Below the pieces are notes generated by a model that ran no database searches, had not been told where the DNA came from, and saw nothing but the letters and a program-made list of their open reading frames with translations. Positions 5,756 to 9,606 of a stretch of DNA of 9,606 nt are shown here, piece after piece. Every line of letters begins with the position of its first letter. Within the stretch, counting starts at the first letter, position 1. The translations under genes were made by a program, and so were the position numbers. Source of the DNA: Bacteroidales bacterium (lineage in GTDB: Bacteria > Bacteroidota > Bacteroidia > Bacteroidales > UBA7960). Where the stretch lies: assembly GCA_007132395.1 (NCBI GenBank), contig SLOR01000217.1, positions 1 through 9,606 on the forward strand. The letters are read 5' to 3'.

Positions 5756-6499
5756 ATGAAGTTGTTTTTCAAATCGTTTGTAAGAAACAAAGTTTATCTA
5801 CCTGTTGCGCTAATTTTGGCCCTGAGCCTGAATCTGCAGTCATGCGACGAGGATGGCAACCTTGTCTTTCCTCTCACTGAAGCCGAGGTAGCCCAAGGCT
5901 TGCGCGAAGCATTAAAAGTGGGCACCAATAATTCTGTTGAAACCACCAGCCAGCACAATGGATATTATGGCAATTCTCTTATTCGTATTCCATGGCCTGA
6001 AGATGCCATGGGCGCTTACAATTTTATCAATAATAATCTTTCTTACCTGAAACCCTTACTGGATGAAGTAATTGTGTTAATGAACCGTGGGGCTGAGGAT
6101 GCAGCCGACAAAGCCGGCCCCATCTTCATCAATGCCATAACCAGCATTACCATTGCCGATGCCTGGAACATTCTTAACGGAGCCAATAATGCAGCTACGG
6201 AGTACCTCCATCAGCGTACGTATGAAAGCCTTTTTAACGCATTCCGGCCAGACATTCACAATTCACTGGAAGTGGTAGGAGCTGCATCGGCCTGGACAGA
6301 ACTAACCACAAGCTACAATATAGTGGCCACCATTACACCTGGCATAAACACCATCAATACCGATCTGTCTGCTTACACTACAGGCAAAGCCCTTGATGGA
6401 CTTTTTATTCTGATTGCAGAGGAGGAAATGAAAATCAGAACTGACCCGGCGGCAAGAATCAATGACATTCTCAGAAGAGTTTTCGGGACACTTGATTAG
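5756..6499 (+). CDS. DUF4197 family lipoprotein
   Basis: Envelope lipoprotein of unknown biochemical function. 247 residues: a basic N-terminus, a hydrophobic stretch (about 14-27) and a lipobox LQSC with the lipidated cysteine at C30. The mature part matches what I recall of DUF4197: TEAEVAQGLREALKVGT (41-57), NSLIRIPWPE (73-82), LMNRGAEDAADKAGPIF (108-124), IADAWNILNGANNAATEYL (133-151), and a C-terminal KALDGLFILIAEEE (211-224) with PAARINDILRRVFG (231-244). Length is normal and the gene is intact. Residues right after the lipid cysteine are acidic (C-D-E-D-G), which in several Bacteroidota marks export to the cell surface; applying that here is inference. It stands alone between a divergent redox cluster and a strong terminator, so the neighbours say little about its role. 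Confidence 0.92.
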   Translation: MKLFFKSFVRNKVYLPVALILALSLNLQSCDEDGNLVFPLTEAEVAQGLREALKVGTNNSVETTSQHNGYYGNSLIRIPWPEDAMGAYNFINNNLSYLKPLLDEVIVLMNRGAEDAADKAGPIFINAITSITIADAWNILNGANNAATEYLHQRTYESLFNAFRPDIHNSLEVVGAASAWTELTTSYNIVATITPGINTINTDLSAYTTGKALDGLFILIAEEEMKIRTDPAARINDILRRVFGTLD

Positions 6500-6518
6500 A
6501 AACACAATAGCCTGAAGC

Positions 6519-6556
6519 AAAAAAAATGAGGTTACCCCGGCAACCTCATTTTTTTT
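6519..6556. terminator. Strong bidirectional intrinsic terminator
   Basis: A perfect 15-base inverted repeat: eight A then TGAGGTT (6519-6533) against AACCTCA then eight T (6542-6556), around an 8-base loop. The GC-bearing stem is flanked by A8 and T8, giving a U run in either direction. It lies 19 bases after the stop of the DUF4197 gene (plus strand) and beyond the stop of the DHOD-like gene (minus strand), which converge here. Confidence 0.95.
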
Positions 6557-6584
6557 AAACTTACTTAAGCAGAAGAAATTGCTC

Positions 6585-6599
6585 CTGCCTTACAGGCAG
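6585..6599. repeat. Small hairpin just after the DHOD-like gene
   Basis: CTGCCT (6585-6590) and AGGCAG (6594-6599) are perfect complements with a 3-base loop, 3 bases past the DHOD-like stop on the minus strand. It has no U run of its own; transcripts would continue to the terminator at 6519-6556. It may protect the 3' end or be incidental. Confidence 0.4.
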
Positions 6600-6602
6600 A
6601 AA

Positions 6603-7589
6603 TTAGTCAATCCCTGCAAAATGTTTCATAAACTGAACTCTCTGCAATACGGCGGGATTGTCAGATTTTTTATGACTCATACGGCCGCGGAAGTCGTCAA
6701 TTTTGTTAAAATTGTTTTTTTGCATCCAATTGCTGAGCTCATCAAGCATCAGGGGTATTTGCCCGAATCCGTTTTTATATAATGCACTGCACACCTGCAC
6801 AGCTTTGGCACCTGCCAGTAGTTGTTTTACCAGCCCACTGCCATCATGCACCCCTGTAGATGCACACAAATCTGCCTGTACCCTGTCGGCCAGGATAGCC
6901 ACCCAACGCAATGAGGTGGATATTTCAGCGGGTGTGCTGTAGAGGTTACCGGGCTTTACACTGAAATTAGCAATGTCAATATCAGGGTTATAAAAGCGGT
7001 TAAACAATACCAGGCCCTTTACGCCTGTCCATGAAAGTTTTTTAATCATTTCTGAAAGACCGGAAAAATGGTAGGAAATCTTAAGAGAAATGGGTATGGA
7101 GGTTTGTTTTTTCACATTCTCCACAATGTCAAAATACAGCTTTTCATATTCCTCACCCCGGGTTTCAATATCCGAGGGAAGGATAAACACATTGAGCTCA
7201 AGAGCATCAGCACCGGCACTTTCAATCTCTTTGGCAAAGGAGGGCCATTCATCGCCCGTAACACAGTTTATGCTGGCGATTACCGGTATCGTTAGCTTAC
7301 TTTTGGCTTCCTTAATCAGTCTCAGGTATTCCTCAAGCGTGTGTGCCCGTGCATAATTGCGGATATAGTCGTCGGCTTCGGTATAAGCTCCCTGCACGTC
7401 GTCATAAGAAAACACCTTTCGGATTTCTAATTTTATCTGTTCTTCAAACAAGGATTTCAACACTACGGCTCCTGCACCCTTTTCTTCTATTTGCTGCAGG
7501 TTTTCTATGGTGCGGGTTAAGCCCGAACTTCCTACGATAAGCGGGTTCTTAAGGGTTAGCCCCATGTAGGTGGTTGATAAATCAATCAT
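6603..7589 (-). CDS. Dihydroorotate dehydrogenase-like FMN protein (catalytic Cys absent)
   Basis: A TIM-barrel flavoprotein related to PyrD, but probably not a working class 1 dihydroorotate dehydrogenase. 328 residues. The start IDLSTTYMGLTLKNPLIVGSSG resembles class 1 enzymes. Elements that would hold FMN are visible: ASINC (105-109), LKIS with K170, ASTGVHDG (243-250) and GAKAVQVCSALYKNG (260-274). The place where active class 1A enzymes have NLSCPN, carrying the catalytic cysteine, reads NVFILPSD (133-140). This matches the known DHOD_like subgroup, described as keeping the FMN site but lacking catalytic residues. It stands alone and faces no pyrimidine gene. The ATG at 7589 is the natural start and a TAnnTTTG box lies about 75 bases upstream. 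The true reaction is unknown; automated labels of PyrD should be treated with caution. Confidence 0.9.
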   Translation of the reverse strand: MIDLSTTYMGLTLKNPLIVGSSGLTRTIENLQQIEEKGAGAVVLKSLFEEQIKLEIRKVFSYDDVQGAYTEADDYIRNYARAHTLEEYLRLIKEAKSKLTIPVIASINCVTGDEWPSFAKEIESAGADALELNVFILPSDIETRGEEYEKLYFDIVENVKKQTSIPISLKISYHFSGLSEMIKKLSWTGVKGLVLFNRFYNPDIDIANFSVKPGNLYSTPAEISTSLRWVAILADRVQADLCASTGVHDGSGLVKQLLAGAKAVQVCSALYKNGFGQIPLMLDELSNWMQKNNFNKIDDFRGRMSHKKSDNPAVLQRVQFMKHFAGID

Positions 7590-7662
7590 GGTTTGCGGTT
7601 TTAGTTTAGTTTCACTAATTATACTCTTGTCACATACATATTCCTGTAAAACTTCTATGCAA

Positions 7663-7670
7663 CAAACCTA
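7663..7670 (-). promoter_or_regulatory. Probable -7 promoter box of the DHOD-like gene
   Basis: On the minus strand TAGGTTTG (7670-7663) matches TAnnTTTG, about 75 bases before the ATG at 7589. The nearest upstream TTTG (7701-7698) is 27 bases away, longer than usual, so only the -7 part is well supported. Confidence 0.45.
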
Positions 7671-7879
7671 CACAATTTTTAAAAAACATATGCACATCAA
7701 ACAAAAAAAATATGTGAGATGTAATCTTGTGCTAAAAATAATGTGATCGGGTTAAGGAAGTTTTATTTCAGGGCAATACTCTGCTGAAGCTTTGGGCGGG
7801 AGAGCTCACACAGGTGTTTTATGCAAAATTCCCGCCTTCATTACCGAATTTTACGTATAAAATATTAACCTTATCCGTT

Positions 7880-7887
7880 TATTTTTG
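7880..7887 (+). promoter_or_regulatory. Possible -7 promoter box of the nucleoside kinase gene
   Basis: TATTTTTG matches TAnnTTTG on the plus strand and would give a leader of about 150 bases containing the hairpin at 7956-7978. The -33 side is weak. A second, poorer candidate is TTGG at 8005 with TACTTTAT at 8030, which would start almost at the ATG. Motif match only. Confidence 0.35.
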
Positions 7888-7955
7888 TTGGATAGTAACA
7901 ATATGGTGTATCCGAAGCATTCAATTTAATGTGCTCTTAAACAGAAATTAATGTC

Positions 7956-7978
7956 AAATCCTTAGTAAGTAAGGATTT
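7956..7978 (+). promoter_or_regulatory. Perfect hairpin in the kinase leader
   Basis: AAATCCTTA (7956-7964) and TAAGGATTT (7970-7978) are perfect 9-base complements with the 5-base loop GTAAG. A short T run (7986-7990) follows seven bases later. It may be an attenuator, a weak terminator protecting the kinase from upstream transcripts, or a dyad operator. The structure is certain; the function is not. Confidence 0.45.
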
Positions 7979-8044
7979 CATGCAATTTTTGGCAGAAAAG
8001 GCCGTTGGATTCGGAACAAAAACATTTAATACTTTATAATACTG

Positions 8045-9562
8045 ATGGAGATAGTTAAACTGCGCGGACAAAATCAAACCCTGTTTTCTAAAGTTACCCT
8101 GAGAAGCCTCATAGAGCCTTTATTGGTAATTTTTAACAAAGCCGTAAACGAGGTAATGCCACAAAGCAATTATTATATCGCTTACAGCGTACCCGGTGGT
8201 GTGTATGGTTATTTTGAAAACCAGCCACTCACCGCCGAAGAAGTGGATAAAATAAGAGACAAGGTCAAGAAACTTATTCAGGCCAATCTTGACTTTCAAC
8301 AGGAAATATTGCCCAGGGAAAAGGTGCTTCGCTATTTTAAACAGCACCGACGCGAAGACATTATCGGGTTACTGAACTCGCAGCCGGGAGAGCCTGCCGA
8401 TGACATCCACCTGGCTCACCTGAATGGCAGTGGAGAGCTCTATTTTAATCATATTAATGAGCACTATGAGCGCCTGGATAGTTTTAAGTTTTTCCGATTT
8501 AAAAAAGGCTTTTTCCTTATTGCAGATCCCTCATTTTTTGACAGAGTAATGCCACAACGGCTCGAATTGAGCAAATACCTGAAACGCTTTGAGGAATCGG
8601 ATGAAAGCATGAAACAACTGGGCATCGAGAATTTTGCCCAGCTCAATGCGGTAATTGAAAACGGGGAGCTGCCCGAGTTCATTAAAATTTCCGAGGCTTA
8701 CCAGGCTAAGAGGATTGGCCGCATTGCCGACAATATTATAAGTCACCCACTCAAACCCAGGCTTATATTTCTGGCTGGTCCTACTTCATCAGGCAAAACG
8801 ACCTCGGCCAATCGGCTCGCCATTGAACTGAAGGTGATGGGCAAAAAGGTGAAGATTTTATCGCTGGACAACTTTTACCTTCCCCATTCCAAAATTCCTT
8901 TCGACCCGGTTACAGGGCTTCAGAATTTTGAACTGATTACGGCCCTTGATTTGGAGCTTTTCCGCGATACCATCCAAAAACTTATGAATGGGGAAAGCGT
9001 TTACATGCCCAAATACCATTTCGACGGTAAGGGTGCCACCCCCGAAACCCAACCCACACAGATAACACCAGAGACCTACATCATTGTAGAAGGCATACAC
9101 GGACTTAACCCCGATTTGTGGAAGAATGTGCTGGAAGTGGAATCCTACAGGCTTTATGTTTCGGCTCTCAACACCCTCAACATCCACAATCATCTGCCCC
9201 TGTCCACCTCTGACCACAGGCTCATTCGGCGCCTTGTAAGAGACCATTTATTCAGAGGGTACAGCTTTAACGAAACCATTAAACGATGGCCTGATGTAAT
9301 TGAAAATGAATACCATAGTATATTTCCTTATCAGGAAAGTGCCCATGCCATTTTAAATTCTTCGCTGATATACGAAATTGCTGTATTTGCGCATTATGCT
9401 CCTGCAATTTTACGGCCTGAACTGGCTGAAAACGAAGCCATCAAGGAAGAAGTGAAAAGGCTGAACAGAATTCTGAACCTATTGAAACCTATCAATCCGG
9501 TCGATATTCCTCCCACAAGCATTCTGCGGGAGTTTATCGGAGGAAGCAGTTTCGTTTATTAG
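8045..9562 (+). CDS. Nucleoside (uridine-type) kinase with ThrRS-like N-terminal domain
   Basis: Predicted P-loop kinase that phosphorylates a nucleoside, probably uridine or cytidine, from ATP or GTP for pyrimidine salvage. 505 residues in two parts. Residues about 15-165 resemble the second additional (editing-like) domain of threonyl-tRNA synthetase, for example VYGYF, then LTAEEVDKIRDKVKKLI and EILPREKVLRYF. The HxxxH motif of real ThrRS editing domains is not seen, so editing is unlikely. The uridine kinase/phosphoribulokinase domain starts near 237: Walker A GPTSSGKTT (245-253), SLDNFY with the probable catalytic Asp (D275), VEGIHGLNP (348-356) and RLIRRLVRD (392-400). Bacteroidota relatives are usually about 550 residues, with a TGS domain in front; here an in-frame TAA at 8027-8029 excludes a longer reading, so the TGS domain is missing. 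The kinase half is intact. The substrate is inferred from family. Confidence 0.9.
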   Translation: MEIVKLRGQNQTLFSKVTLRSLIEPLLVIFNKAVNEVMPQSNYYIAYSVPGGVYGYFENQPLTAEEVDKIRDKVKKLIQANLDFQQEILPREKVLRYFKQHRREDIIGLLNSQPGEPADDIHLAHLNGSGELYFNHINEHYERLDSFKFFRFKKGFFLIADPSFFDRVMPQRLELSKYLKRFEESDESMKQLGIENFAQLNAVIENGELPEFIKISEAYQAKRIGRIADNIISHPLKPRLIFLAGPTSSGKTTSANRLAIELKVMGKKVKILSLDNFYLPHSKIPFDPVTGLQNFELITALDLELFRDTIQKLMNGESVYMPKYHFDGKGATPETQPTQITPETYIIVEGIHGLNPDLWKNVLEVESYRLYVSALNTLNIHNHLPLSTSDHRLIRRLVRDHLFRGYSFNETIKRWPDVIENEYHSIFPYQESAHAILNSSLIYEIAVFAHYAPAILRPELAENEAIKEEVKRLNRILNLLKPINPVDIPPTSILREFIGGSSFVY

Positions 9563-9587
9563 CAGGCAGTTCTTTTTTTGCACTTAT

Positions 9588-9595
9588 TAGTTTTG
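9588..9595 (+). promoter_or_regulatory. Possible -7 promoter box for a gene beyond the window
   Basis: TAGTTTTG matches TAnnTTTG, 25 bases after the kinase stop. No TTTG at a suitable -33 distance, and the gene it would serve is outside the window. A T7 run at 9573-9579 has no clear hairpin before it, so no terminator is called. Confidence 0.2.
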
Positions 9596-9606
9596 GATTG
9601 AAATAA

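Larger units (their letters stand above)
7590..8044. other. 455-base non-coding divergent region with several inverted repeats
   Basis: Lies between the divergent DHOD-like and nucleoside kinase genes. It holds a minus-strand -7 box (7663-7670), an A/T-rich block (about 7671-7740), a more GC-rich block with complementary arms GGCGGGA (7795-7801) and TCCCGCC (7830-7836), a small dyad ATTTTA-CGTA-TAAAAT (7848-7863), a plus-strand -7 box (7880-7887) and a perfect 9-base hairpin (7956-7978). Only very short open frames occur (for example 8 codons from 7903), and no protein resemblance is seen. No known riboswitch, tRNA or 6S-like RNA was recognised by eye. Confidence 0.6.

Noticed and set aside
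6603..7589. Calling the flavoprotein pyrD
   Set aside because: The catalytic cysteine motif is missing and no pyrimidine gene is adjacent, so only a DHOD-like label is supported.
7903..7929. Eight-codon open frame as a leader peptide before the kinase
   Set aside because: Too short to judge, has no run of regulatory codons, and similar mini-frames occur by chance in this A/T-rich stretch.
8858..9247. 129-codon open frame antisense to the nucleoside kinase
   Set aside because: It overlaps the conserved kinase motifs on the other strand and resembles no protein family I know.
1..9606. CRISPR arrays, transposons, integrases, attachment sites, tRNA or rRNA genes
   Set aside because: No spaced direct repeats, transposase or integrase motifs, or tRNA-like cloverleaf were seen on reading both strands.

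Overview
This 9.6 kb window looks like ordinary chromosome from a member of the Bacteroidota (Bacteroidetes). Three things point there. The intergenic regions repeatedly carry the phylum's -7 promoter box TAnnTTTG instead of a TATAAT box. Shine-Dalgarno sequences are weak or absent. The gene families are also typical: a DUF4197 lipoprotein, a DUF6132 membrane peptide, a TGT without zinc cysteines, and a long nucleoside kinase with a ThrRS-like N-terminus. I see no tRNA or rRNA gene, CRISPR array, insertion sequence, phage gene or recognisable defence system.

Layout. Positions 7-1769 (minus strand) hold a membrane glycosyltransferase followed, with a 10-base overlap, by an ECF sigma factor; they are probably co-transcribed. 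From the same short intergenic region tgt runs the other way (1847-2977, plus), followed by an LptF/LptG-type lipopolysaccharide export permease (3100-4182, plus) with its own probable promoter and a structured leader. A hairpin at 4187-4213 separates this pair from a minus-strand redox cluster: a membrane-anchored thioredoxin (5009-5485), a cytosolic thioredoxin (4597-4953) and a small DUF6132 membrane protein (4246-4503). A DUF4197 lipoprotein (5756-6499, plus) and a dihydroorotate dehydrogenase-like flavoprotein lacking the catalytic cysteine (6603-7589, minus) converge on a strong two-way terminator. A 455-base non-coding stretch containing several inverted repeats then precedes a divergent nucleoside kinase (8045-9562, plus).

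How the genes fit together. Much of the window concerns the envelope (glycosyltransferase, LptF/G permease, lipoprotein) and thiol redox chemistry (two thioredoxins). TGT provides tRNA queuosine modification, and the kinase and DHOD-like protein touch nucleotide or flavin metabolism. I find no convincing new multi-gene system. The points most worth a second look are the two alternative hairpins in the permease leader, the inverted-repeat-rich region before the kinase, the loss of expected catalytic or metal-binding residues in the DHOD-like protein and TGT, and the kinase that lacks its usual N-terminal TGS domain.
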